From Flavobacterium sp. (lineage in GTDB: Bacteria > Bacteroidota > Bacteroidia > Flavobacteriales > Flavobacteriaceae), in NCBI RefSeq assembly GCF_027484205.1, contig NZ_JAIXUB010000005.1, positions 1 through 36,447 on the forward strand: a stretch of DNA of 36,447 nt, read 5' to 3'. Shown here piece after piece: positions 8,789-15,988 of the stretch; position 1 is the stretch's first letter, and each line of letters starts with the position of its first letter. The notes beneath the pieces were generated by a model that worked only from the letters and a program-made list of their open reading frames with translations, had not been told where the DNA came from and searched no databases. The translations under genes and the position numbers were made by a program.

Positions 8789-10033
8789 ATGAAAGGAGTT
8801 TATATTGAAAATATTAAAATAGCTTTTGGTTCTATCAGAACGCAATTGCTTCGAACTACGCTAACTGTGTTTATCATTGCTATTGGAATTATGGCTTTGG
8901 TGAGTATTTTAACAGTAGTTTCAGCATTGGACAATACCATGACTTCTAATTTTGCATCGATGGGTTCCAATACTTTTAATATCAATCAGTATGAAACTAC
9001 TACAAGAAATCGCGGCGGTGGCGAAGTTGAAAAAATAAATCCAATCATTTCTTATCCTCAAGCAAAAGCGTATAAAGACAAATATAATTATCCATTAACA
9101 CACACATCACTTTCATTTACAGCAACTTCAGCCGCAGAAGTAAAATTTGAAAACGAAAAAAGTGATCCCGAAATTTCGGTTTTAGGTGTTGATGAATTTT
9201 TTACAACAAATTCTGGTATCGAAATTACAGAAGGTAGAAATTTAAACGCGTTCGACATCAACAACAATACCTATTCTTGCTTAGTTGGAAGTGATTTTGT
9301 TACAAAAGGTTTGCTTAAAGACGTTAACCCAATTGATAAAATTCTTACCATTCGTGGAGCAAAATTTAAAGTAATAGGCGTTCTAAAAGAACAAGGTTCT
9401 ACTTTTGGAAACAGTCAAGATTTAAGGGTTTTAATTCCAATTCAAGTAGCACGTTCCATTTTTTCGGCACCAAATATAAATTACACCGTTAGCACAATGG
9501 TTGATGATAAAGGAATGCTTGATAAAGCCATTGATCACGCAGTACTGACTATGCGCCAAATTAGAAAACTAAATCCTGTTGAAGATAATAATTTTGGAAT
9601 TTCTAGAAGCGATGATTTGGTGCAACGAATTGCCGAAATGACAGGCGTTTTAAGTGCTTCTGCTTGGGTTATTGGAATCATTACAATTCTTGGTTCGTCG
9701 ATTGCATTAATGAATATTATGATTGTTTCTGTAACTGAAAGAACGCGCGAAATTGGCGTTAGAAAATCGCTTGGAGCAAAAAAATCTACAATCGCTTGGC
9801 AGTTTTTTGTAGAAACTTTAATCATTGGTCAACTTGGTGGTTTACTAGGAATTATCCTTGGAATAACCATTGGATATTTTATCTCACTTGGTTTAGATTT
9901 TGAATTCGTAATTCCATGGAGCGCAATGATTGCAGCTTTTGTAACAACATTTATTGTAGCAATTGTATCTGGTTCATATCCTGCAATGAAAGCTTCAAAA
10001 TTAGATCCTATTGAAGCATTGAGATACGAATAA
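8789..10033 (+). CDS. ABC transporter permease, MacB/FtsX family
   Basis: A 414-residue inner-membrane protein with the MacB layout: a transmembrane helix at about 19-45, a periplasmic MacB-type domain at about 46-285, and an FtsX-type domain with three helices near 290-312, 342-368 and 374-396. The conserved ERTREIGVRKSLGAKK loop and the final SYPAMKASKLDPIEALRYE segment are typical. Relatives work with an ATPase and often a periplasmic adaptor to export substrates or drive mechanical work across the envelope. No ATPase or adaptor gene is adjacent here, so the partner must lie elsewhere and the substrate is unknown. The stop codon lies only five bases before the inverted-repeat-bounded pseudogene element that follows. 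Confidence 0.9.
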   Translation: MKGVYIENIKIAFGSIRTQLLRTTLTVFIIAIGIMALVSILTVVSALDNTMTSNFASMGSNTFNINQYETTTRNRGGGEVEKINPIISYPQAKAYKDKYNYPLTHTSLSFTATSAAEVKFENEKSDPEISVLGVDEFFTTNSGIEITEGRNLNAFDINNNTYSCLVGSDFVTKGLLKDVNPIDKILTIRGAKFKVIGVLKEQGSTFGNSQDLRVLIPIQVARSIFSAPNINYTVSTMVDDKGMLDKAIDHAVLTMRQIRKLNPVEDNNFGISRSDDLVQRIAEMTGVLSASAWVIGIITILGSSIALMNIMIVSVTERTREIGVRKSLGAKKSTIAWQFFVETLIIGQLGGLLGIILGITIGYFISLGLDFEFVIPWSAMIAAFVTTFIVAIVSGSYPAMKASKLDPIEALRYE

Positions 10034-10038
10034 TTTAT

Positions 10039-10072
10039 AAGTACAAATTACGAAATACGAAGTACAAAGTAA
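10039..10072 (+). repeat. Left terminal inverted repeat of the decayed four-helix-bundle element
   Basis: This 34-base segment (starting aagtacaaattacgaaatac) matches the reverse complement of 10482-10515 at about 26 of 34 positions. It is built from tacgaa/gtacaaa words with a period of about nine bases. The two copies bound the pseudogene at 10091-10458. Confidence 0.6.
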
Positions 10073-10090
10073 GAAATCAGTTTATGATAT

Positions 10091-10458
10091 TTAAGTTTTA
10101 TTTATTTGGTTATTTCTAGCTGTCTTTATTGAAGCAACTATAATAGCTAAGATTTCATTTCCCTCTTTTAAAAGTTTTTCAATTTCAATTTTCAAATCTT
10201 GGCTTTTGTTTATTTCTAATAAAACTTCTAGAAAAAAATTACTTTCGTCAGCTTCTTCTTCAACTATTTTTAATTTGTTTATAAAATCCGCAGTAGACTT
10301 TGCCCTTTAAGAAGCCCTATAATTTGCACCTACTGAACTAGAACATCTAATAAGCTGATTTACATAAGCATTAAACTCTCGTGAATTTGGTATTTTAGCA
10401 CAAAAAAGAGCGCAATCAATAGTGAATTTTTAGTTCTAGCTTTCATATCTGTCATCAT
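10091..10458 (-). pseudogene. Broken four-helix-bundle protein gene (TIGR02436/23S rRNA IVP type)
   Basis: Reading the minus strand gives a recognisable protein of about 122 residues once two lesions are ignored. From the ATG at 10456-10458 the frame reads MMTDMKARTK. It must then shift by one base in the run of five A's (10427-10431) to continue FTIDCALFCAKIPNSREF, VNQLIRCSSSVGANYRAS. An in-frame TAA at 10307-10309 follows, replacing the residue before RAKSTADF, and the frame then runs clean through KIVEEEADES and LLEINKSQDL to the TAA at 10091-10093. The pattern (ALF, LxRCSSSVGANYREA, RAKSxxDF, EEEADES) identifies the four-helix-bundle family, first noted as intervening sequences in 23S rRNA genes and related to accessory Avd proteins. 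Both lesions would prevent a full product. The gene is bounded by inverted repeats. Confidence 0.9.
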
Positions 10459-10481
10459 CTCAAATTTTAATAATTTTTTTT

Positions 10482-10515
10482 AAACTTCGTACCTCGTATT
10501 TCTTACCTCGTACTT
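10482..10515 (-). repeat. Right terminal inverted repeat of the four-helix-bundle element, overlapping the end of prmC
   Basis: On the minus strand this reads aagtacgaggtaagaaatac and onward, an imperfect inverted copy of 10039-10072. The first bases supply the last codons and the stop of prmC (AGT ACG AGG TAA), so the repeat extends 13 bases into that gene. Confidence 0.6.
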
Positions 10516-11402
10516 TTTATCATTCTATCATTTCCATAAATATCTTTTCTCAATTCAATAGTTGCAAAACCTAAATTTTGTAATAATTCTACTGTTTCTT
10601 TTCCTAAATATTGATTGATTTCGAAATATAATTTTCCGTTATCTGATAAATTTTTCTTAGCTAATTCTGCAATTTTTCTGTAAAAAAGTAACGCATCATT
10701 ATCTTCAACAAACAATGCTAGATGTGGTTCAAATTCTAAAACATTAGGTTTGATTTCCTCCTTTTCAAGATTTCTAACGTATGGCGGATTGGAAACAATA
10801 ATATCAAAAGAAGTTTCAAGTTTCAAGTTTGAAGTTTGAAGTTCTGATAACTCATTAACATTTAAAATATCAACATTGATAAAATTCACTTCAACTTTAT
10901 TGATTTCAGCATTTTTCTTTGCTGTTGTTAAAGCTTTTTCAGAGACATCTATCGCAGAAACTTGAGCATTTGCCAGATTTTTTGCCAATGAAATTGCAAT
11001 ACAACCACTTCCTGTTCCAATATCTAAAATATTCAATTTTGTGCTTTTGTCTGACTGACCTTTTTGAAGTCCTTCATTATCTGAAATAATCCATTCTACC
11101 AATTCCTCCGTTTCTGGTCTAGGAATTAATGTATTTTCATTGACTAAAAAAGGTAAACCATAAAATTCAGTTTCTCCTAATATATATTGTATGGGTTTTT
11201 GCTTTTTTAAATCAGACAGAACACTTTCCCAACGAAGTAATTCCATTGCATCCATTTCCATTGCTGGATTTAACGCTAAATCTATTCGCTTTTTGTTATG
11301 AAAACACTCTAAAATAATATAAAAAAAACTCTCAATTTCTTTCTCATCATATAAAGGAGAGAGTTCTTCTAAAAATGTGGATTTATAGGTTTTTAATAAC
11401 AT
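10503..11402 (-). CDS. prmC: Peptide chain release factor N5-glutamine methyltransferase
   Basis: PrmC methylates the glutamine of the GGQ motif in release factors RF1 and RF2, which raises termination efficiency. The 299-residue protein has the N-terminal helical domain, a SAM-binding DIGTGSGCIAISLA motif near residue 125, and the catalytic NPPY at 205-208, diagnostic for N5-glutamine methyltransferases. Two oddities are visible. The stretch at about residues 186-198 (LQTSNLKLET region) is encoded by a short DNA repeat at 10807-10845 and looks like an in-frame insertion just before the FDIIVSNPPY strand. The last residues KSTR and the stop codon fall inside an inverted repeat of the neighbouring decayed element, so the natural C-terminus was probably replaced. 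The start ATG is two bases beyond the stop of the upstream serine hydrolase gene, indicating translational coupling. Confidence 0.95.
   Translation of the reverse strand: MLLKTYKSTFLEELSPLYDEKEIESFFYIILECFHNKKRIDLALNPAMEMDAMELLRWESVLSDLKKQKPIQYILGETEFYGLPFLVNENTLIPRPETEELVEWIISDNEGLQKGQSDKSTKLNILDIGTGSGCIAISLAKNLANAQVSAIDVSEKALTTAKKNAEINKVEVNFINVDILNVNELSELQTSNLKLETSFDIIVSNPPYVRNLEKEEIKPNVLEFEPHLALFVEDNDALLFYRKIAELAKKNLSDNGKLYFEINQYLGKETVELLQNLGFATIELRKDIYGNDRMIKSTR
10807..10845. repeat. Short repeat inside the prmC coding region
   Basis: The + strand reads agtttcaag, tttcaag, tttgaag, tttgaag, ttc: tandem seven-base units. Such caagtttgaag words resemble the intergenic low-complexity arrays of flavobacteria, but here the unit lies within prmC and keeps the frame. 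Confidence 0.65.
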
Positions 11403-11404
11403 TC

Positions 11405-12424
11405 TTATTTAATTTCTTTTCTTAATAAAGTATGAATTTTAGTAATATATCCAAATGACTTATTCAAATCATTTGAATTCTCAACTACGTTTTGTAAAAC
11501 AATTAAACTTGTTTTTGTTTTTGGATAATAAAAATTTACGGAAACAAATCCTGGAGTAAATCCTGTTTGTCCATATTGAATAATGTCATCCTTTGTATCA
11601 ACTGTAATGCCTAAACCATAATCGGTTTTTCCAAAAAGTGGATGATTTCTAATAGCTCCATTTTGTTTCGTTACAAACAATTTGAATGTTTTATCAGAAA
11701 GTAATTTTCCGTTATAAAGTAATTTATTCCATTGCAACAAATCATTTGCAGTAGAAATAAAACCTCCAGCAGCTACATAATTTTCAAAAGTCCTACTCTC
11801 AATTTCTAATTTCTCATTATCATTTAGAGTGTATCCAAAAACAAGGTTTTTATGCTTTTTTAAATCAGGATGAAACGTATTAAACATTTTACATTTTTGA
11901 AATAAATCAAAGGAGATATCAGCAAATGATTTTTTTGAAGTTTTTTCAACAATTTTAGCCAATAAATCAAATCCAATTTGTGAATATTCATATTGAGTGC
12001 CTGATTCAAATTTTGTTTCTTCATTCAAAGCTATAATTCCATGCATATGTGTCAACAAATGCCTAACTGTAACTTTGTTTGCCCATTGTTGCGTTAACTC
12101 AGGAAGGTATTTTTTTATTGGAACATCTAATTCTAAATTACCTTTATCAAATTCTTGCAATACCAAAACTGCTGTAAACTGTTTACTTATTGAGCCTATT
12201 ACAAACTGACTTTCAGAATTAAACTCTGTTTTTTCTTCAAAATTTGAATAACCAAATGATTTACAATAAACATTTTCTTCTCCCTTGTTTATTAGAATAA
12301 CACCATTAAAAGGAATAGCACTTTTTTTATCAATAAGTGTATCTATTTTATTTGAAATAAATTCCTTTTTTGGATTACAACTAATCAGTAATAACAAAAA
12401 TAAAATTTGAACATTAATCTTCAT
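11405..12424 (-). CDS. Serine hydrolase, class C beta-lactamase-like lipoprotein
   Basis: A 339-residue member of the beta-lactamase/penicillin-binding-protein-like serine hydrolases (Pfam Beta-lactamase). A lipoprotein signal peptide ends in LLIS-C, so Cys16 is the predicted lipidated residue and the protein is membrane-anchored on the periplasmic side. The catalytic SxxK is Ser78-Ile-Ser-Lys81 (IGSISKQF). The second motif corresponds to the Tyr of EYSQIGFDLLAKIVE, and the third HxG-type element is GQTGFTPG near residue 285. The family includes esterases, D-aminopeptidases and peptidoglycan-related hydrolases, and true beta-lactam resistance is uncommon for such lipoproteins, so the substrate is unknown. 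The ATG is three bases after the stop of the GNAT gene and the stop is two bases before prmC, giving a tight three-gene operon. Confidence 0.88.
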   Translation of the reverse strand: MKINVQILFLLLLISCNPKKEFISNKIDTLIDKKSAIPFNGVILINKGEENVYCKSFGYSNFEEKTEFNSESQFVIGSISKQFTAVLVLQEFDKGNLELDVPIKKYLPELTQQWANKVTVRHLLTHMHGIIALNEETKFESGTQYEYSQIGFDLLAKIVEKTSKKSFADISFDLFQKCKMFNTFHPDLKKHKNLVFGYTLNDNEKLEIESRTFENYVAAGGFISTANDLLQWNKLLYNGKLLSDKTFKLFVTKQNGAIRNHPLFGKTDYGLGITVDTKDDIIQYGQTGFTPGFVSVNFYYPKTKTSLIVLQNVVENSNDLNKSFGYITKIHTLLRKEIK

Positions 12425-12427
12425 AAC

Positions 12428-12904
12428 TCATAACTGTTTCATCATCCAAACTGGGCAACTTGTATGACCTGTTCCACCAATAGGTGCACAAAGATACTCA
12501 AACCCAACTTTCTTATATAAGTGTTGAGCAGCAAGCATTTGAAGAAGTGTTTCTAAATAGCATTTTTCAAATCCAAACTCTTTAGCTTTCGCCAAACATT
12601 TCTGAATCATTTCAAATCCTACTCCTTTTCCACGAGTTTCTTGTAAAAAATACATCTTTTGCAATTCGCAGATATTCTCTTCAGTATTCTCCAATTGACT
12701 TACTCCTGCTCCACCAACTATTTTGCCTTCATCTTCAATTACAAAATAGATAGCACGAGGTTTATCATAAGTTTCAAACATAAAATCCAATTGTTTATCT
12801 GCAAATGCCGTTCCTGTTTTTGGATAGTCATCTGATATAAATACGTCTCGAATTACCGATGCAATTTGATCGTTATCTTGAGGTTGTATTTCTCGTATTG
12901 TCAT
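12428..12904 (-). CDS. GNAT family N-acetyltransferase
   Basis: A 158-residue acetyl-CoA-dependent acetyltransferase. The longest open frame starts at 12946, but the conserved sequence begins at the internal ATG (12902-12904) with MTIREIQPQD, so that start is chosen. The acetyl-CoA pyrophosphate loop is seen in QETRGKGVG (Q/RxxGxG/A), after the LQKMYFL strand. The C-terminal LYKKVGFEYL is also typical. The final segment with GGTGHTSCPVWM is shared by small-molecule or amino-acid acetyltransferases, but the substrate cannot be told. It is the first gene of the operon with the serine hydrolase and prmC. Confidence 0.88.
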   Translation of the reverse strand: MTIREIQPQDNDQIASVIRDVFISDDYPKTGTAFADKQLDFMFETYDKPRAIYFVIEDEGKIVGGAGVSQLENTEENICELQKMYFLQETRGKGVGFEMIQKCLAKAKEFGFEKCYLETLLQMLAAQHLYKKVGFEYLCAPIGGTGHTSCPVWMMKQL

Positions 12905-12989
12905 TTCTAAAATTTTAAAATTCGTTATTCCAAGTTGAATATCCAAAACTCAAAGAATCAAATCTACTGTGAATTATGGAATAACATCA

Positions 12990-12997
12990 CAAAAATA
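12990..12997 (-). promoter_or_regulatory. -7 promoter element for the GNAT-hydrolase-prmC operon
   Basis: On the minus strand the bases read TATTTTTG, an exact TAnnTTTG match about 85 bases before the GNAT start. No matching -33 TTG is evident. Confidence 0.4.
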
Positions 12998-13169
12998 ACC
13001 TATTTGTTTAAACCACACCGAAACATGGAAATAATAAATAAATTAAAAATCGCTTGCCTCAAGATAGAACTAATTTAAGATACAATAATTAAAATTTTAT
13101 TCTCTATGAAACTCTTTTTTAGCTTTAAAACTATACTTATATGTGATTAAAACTATAAAGATAAAATCC

Positions 13170-13177
13170 TATTTTTG
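13170..13177 (+). promoter_or_regulatory. -7 promoter element immediately upstream of ribD
   Basis: TATTTTTG matches TAnnTTTG exactly and ends only four bases before the ribD ATG at 13182. Transcription would then begin at or within a few bases of the start codon, giving a leaderless or nearly leaderless mRNA. A TTA rather than TTG lies 20 bases upstream. Confidence 0.55.
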
Positions 13178-13181
13178 CAAA

Positions 13182-14189
13182 ATGAATTCGAATGAAAAAT
13201 ACATAAAACGATGCATCGAATTAGCCAAAAATGGTTTGGGTACAACTTATCCAAATCCTCTTGTTGGAAGTGTAATTGTATATAATAATGAAATTATAGG
13301 TGAAGGTTGGCACAGAAAATCGGGCGAACCACATGCTGAAGTAAATGCAATAAATTCTGTAAAAAACAAATCGCTACTCTCTAAATCTACTATTTATGTG
13401 AGTTTAGAACCTTGTAGCCATTTTGGAAAAACACCACCTTGTTGCGATTTAATTATTGCAAATGAAATTCCAAATATTGTAATTGGAACCATCGATCCAT
13501 TTGCTAAAGTAGCTGGTGCTGGTATAAAAAAACTCATTGAAAACGGAAAAAATGTAACTGTAGGAATTCTAGAAAACGAATGTAACGAATTGAACAAACG
13601 TTTTTTTACATTCCATACTAAAAATCGACCTTATATTATTCTAAAATGGGCAGAAAGCAGTGACGGATTTATTGCTCCATTATCAAAAAAAACTCAAAAA
13701 CCCTTTTGGATAACTAATGAATATTCAAGACAATTAGTTCATAAATGGAGAAGTGAAGAGCAAGCAATTTTAGTTGGAACAAATACTGTTATTGACGACA
13801 ATCCTAGTTTAACAACACGAGATTGGGCAGGAAACAATCCAATTAGAATTGTTTTAGACCAAAATAATAGAATTTCAAAAGAAAGTCATATCTTTGATAA
13901 TCAAGCAAAAACTATTTCAATTTCAAAAGAGAATATCAATTTTAATAACAATTTGGCTCTTGAAATTTCAAATTTATTATTTATTGAAGGAATTCAATCC
14001 TTAATTGTTGAAGGCGGAAGACAAACGTTGCAAACATTTATTGATGCCAATGTTTGGGACGAAGCAAGAGTTTTTAAAGGAGAAATTTCTTTAGCAGAAG
14101 GCACAAAAGCGCCAATAATTTCGGGTAAGAAAACAAAAAAAGAGCAATTTCTAAAAGACGAACTTTTAACATTTTTCAATCATGATTGA
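13182..14189 (+). CDS. ribD: Bifunctional riboflavin biosynthesis deaminase/reductase
   Basis: RibD performs steps two and three of riboflavin synthesis: deamination of the pyrimidine intermediate, then NADPH-dependent reduction of its ribosyl side chain. The 335-residue protein starts at the ATG at 13182; a longer frame from GTG 13143 adds 13 residues unlike the family. The zinc-binding deaminase motifs are H51-A-E53 and PC78SHFGKTPPC87. The reductase domain from about residue 150 shows LKWAESSDGFIA, the AILVGTNTVIDDNPSLT motif and the VEGG cofactor-binding turn. It overlaps the next gene by eight bases, so it heads a ribD, HAD phosphatase, YigZ operon. A HAD enzyme next to ribD may be the phosphatase that removes phosphate from the RibD product, a step served by HAD proteins in other bacteria; that link is inference. 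Confidence 0.95.
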   Translation: MNSNEKYIKRCIELAKNGLGTTYPNPLVGSVIVYNNEIIGEGWHRKSGEPHAEVNAINSVKNKSLLSKSTIYVSLEPCSHFGKTPPCCDLIIANEIPNIVIGTIDPFAKVAGAGIKKLIENGKNVTVGILENECNELNKRFFTFHTKNRPYIILKWAESSDGFIAPLSKKTQKPFWITNEYSRQLVHKWRSEEQAILVGTNTVIDDNPSLTTRDWAGNNPIRIVLDQNNRISKESHIFDNQAKTISISKENINFNNNLALEISNLLFIEGIQSLIVEGGRQTLQTFIDANVWDEARVFKGEISLAEGTKAPIISGKKTKKEQFLKDELLTFFNHD

Positions 14190-14793
14190 TACTATAATTT
14201 TTGATTTCGGTGATATTTTTATCAATTTAGAAAAAGAAGCGCAAATTGAAGCCTTCAAAAAGTTAGGTTTAAACGAACCAAAACCTGAATTAGTCCAAAT
14301 GAACGATTTATTTGAAAAAGGAAAAGTTTCCGAATTAGAATTTCTCGAATCATTCCATCAGTTTATTCCAAATGCCTCAATCGAAGAAATTAGAGAAGCT
14401 TGGAACACCATTATTGGAGAATTTCCTCTTTACAGACTAGAATTTTTACAATTGCTATCTTATAAAAAATACCGTTTATTTCTTTTAACTAATACTGACG
14501 AAATTCACATAAGCCGATTTGAACACAATGTCGGAATTTCCTTTTTTAGTGATTTTTATCAATGCTTTGAAAAAGTGTTTTATTCATACGAAATGGGAAT
14601 GAGAAAACCAGATCCAGCCATTTTTACTACTATTATGAATAAATATGACTTATCGCCAAAGCGTACTTTATTTGTAGATGACAAAAAAGTAAATACCGAT
14701 GCTGCAGCAAGTTTAGGACTTCATGTTTGGAATTTGGAAGTGGGCAAAGAAGATGTTGTTGACTTGTTTAATCAAAAACAATTGCCTCTTTAA
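14182..14793 (+). CDS. HAD-superfamily phosphatase
   Basis: A 203-residue haloacid dehalogenase-like hydrolase of the YihX/PGP-like type. Motif I is FDFGD with Asp8 as the likely nucleophile; position +2 is Gly instead of Asp, as in the YihX-type group. Motif II is the Thr of LLTNTDE near residue 111, motif III the Lys of MRKPDPAIF, and motif IV the acidic pair of LFVDDKKVNTDAA. A helical cap lies at about residues 18-85. These residues support hydrolysis of a small phosphorylated metabolite. The start overlaps ribD by eight bases and the stop is three bases before the next gene, so it is co-translated. The position suggests dephosphorylation of the riboflavin pathway intermediate, but a general sugar or nucleotide phosphatase remains possible. 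Confidence 0.88.
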   Translation: MIDTIIFDFGDIFINLEKEAQIEAFKKLGLNEPKPELVQMNDLFEKGKVSELEFLESFHQFIPNASIEEIREAWNTIIGEFPLYRLEFLQLLSYKKYRLFLLTNTDEIHISRFEHNVGISFFSDFYQCFEKVFYSYEMGMRKPDPAIFTTIMNKYDLSPKRTLFVDDKKVNTDAAASLGLHVWNLEVGKEDVVDLFNQKQLPL

Positions 14794-14796
14794 GTT

Positions 14797-15402
14797 TTGA
14801 ACGATACCTACAAAACCATCTCAAAATCATCGGAAGAAATTCTATTCAAAGAAAAAAACAGTAAGTTTTATGGCTATGCATTTCCTGTAACTTCTGAACA
14901 AGAAGTTAAAAATCATTTGGATATTTTGAGAAAACAACATTATGGTGCCGTCCATTTTTGTTATGCGTTTCAAATAGGAACAGATAAAATTCAATTTCGG
15001 GCCAATGATGATGGCGAACCAAGTAATACCGCAGGTGCGCCAATTTATGGACAAATACAATCTTTTGGTTTAACCAATATTTTAGTTGTTGTAGTTCGGT
15101 TTTTTGGTGGAATAAAATTAGGTGTTGGAGGTTTAATTTCTGCCTACAGAACTTCGGCTCAGATGGCTCTTGAAGTTTCAGAAGTTATTGAAAAAACTAT
15201 TAATATTCATTATATTATTTCATTCGATTATAAAAATATGAATAAAGTAATGCGAGTTATCAAAGAAAAAAATCTAGAAATTATTTCTCAAAATATGAAT
15301 GAAAGTTGTGAAATAGAAATTGCAACACGAAAAAAAAATGCCGAACAAATATTCGACATTTTCACAAATTTGTATGAAATAGAAATTAAATTGAAAGATT
15401 AA
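14797..15402 (+). CDS. YigZ/IMPACT family protein
   Basis: A 201-residue member of the UPF0029/IMPACT family. The chosen start is TTG at 14797, three bases after the HAD stop; the conserved sequence begins soon after it, so a downstream ATG would lose the family's N-terminus. The conserved core is FYGYAFPV, RANDDGEPSNTAGAP and VVVVRFFGGIKLGVGGL, about residues 25-120. The C-terminal ferredoxin-like half (about 130-200) matches DUF1949. Eukaryotic IMPACT regulates Gcn2, and E. coli YigZ is of unsettled function, perhaps binding nucleic acid. Its stop codon overlaps the stop of the thioesterase gene on the other strand. Confidence 0.9.
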   Translation: MNDTYKTISKSSEEILFKEKNSKFYGYAFPVTSEQEVKNHLDILRKQHYGAVHFCYAFQIGTDKIQFRANDDGEPSNTAGAPIYGQIQSFGLTNILVVVVRFFGGIKLGVGGLISAYRTSAQMALEVSEVIEKTINIHYIISFDYKNMNKVMRVIKEKNLEIISQNMNESCEIEIATRKKNAEQIFDIFTNLYEIEIKLKD

Positions 15403-15803
15403 TCACACTTTTCTAAAATATCTAAAATGTATTTTGGTGGCTCAATTGGTTTTCCATTTTTTATATCCACAAAAACCAATATAAAATGTGCAGTTGTTAA
15501 TAACTCTTGGTTTTCATTACGAATTTCGCAATCAAATTCTATCTTCACTCCGCTGTATTTCTTTAGTTTAGTATTAACCGTAAGTAAGTCATCATAACGA
15601 GCTGGTTTTTTATAATTTAAATGCATAGATACAATTGGCAAAGCAACACCACTTTCCTCAAGCGATTTATAAGAAACCCCTTTGTTTCTTAGCCATTCCA
15701 CTCTTCCAATCTCAAAATATGGCACGTAACTACCATGATAAACCACTCCCATTTGGTCTGTTTCACCATATCTAACTCTAACTTCTACACTGTGTCCGTT
15801 CAT
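15399..15803 (-). CDS. Acyl-CoA thioesterase, YbgC/4HBT family
   Basis: A 134-residue hotdog-fold thioesterase. The N-terminal motif VRYGETDQMGVVYHGSY contains the catalytic Asp16 and the conserved His23 of the YbgC/4-hydroxybenzoyl-CoA thioesterase family, followed by YFEIGRVEWLR. YbgC enzymes cleave short- or long-chain acyl-CoA and often sit with tol-pal genes. Here no tol genes are nearby, so the substrate is unassigned. The gene is alone on its strand and converges with the YigZ-type gene with a shared stop region (15399-15402). Confidence 0.9.
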   Translation of the reverse strand: MNGHSVEVRVRYGETDQMGVVYHGSYVPYFEIGRVEWLRNKGVSYKSLEESGVALPIVSMHLNYKKPARYDDLLTVNTKLKKYSGVKIEFDCEIRNENQELLTTAHFILVFVDIKNGKPIEPPKYILDILEKCD

Positions 15804-15988
15804 CTGTTTTTTTTGCTTTTAATCTAATTTGAAAATATTCTTTACAACAAAATTTTTAAAAAATCAATACCATATTATTTTTTTTTAAAGAAATTTGTTC
15901 ACATATTTGTTAACCCAAAAAACACTAAAGAAATCCCTTTTTCTTTTGTAAGATAACCTTTAATAAAAATAGTAATTTTAACAACAAT

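Noticed and set aside
11405..12424. True beta-lactam resistance gene
   Set aside because: The fold and SxxK are present, but a lipoprotein serine hydrolase in a housekeeping operon is more likely an esterase or peptidase; nothing shows resistance.
15804..15988. Possible replication origin or DnaA boxes upstream of dnaA
   Set aside because: Only single near-matches (ttgttcaca, tttgttaac) are seen; no cluster of TTATNCACA boxes or AT-rich unwinding array stands out beyond the general AT content.
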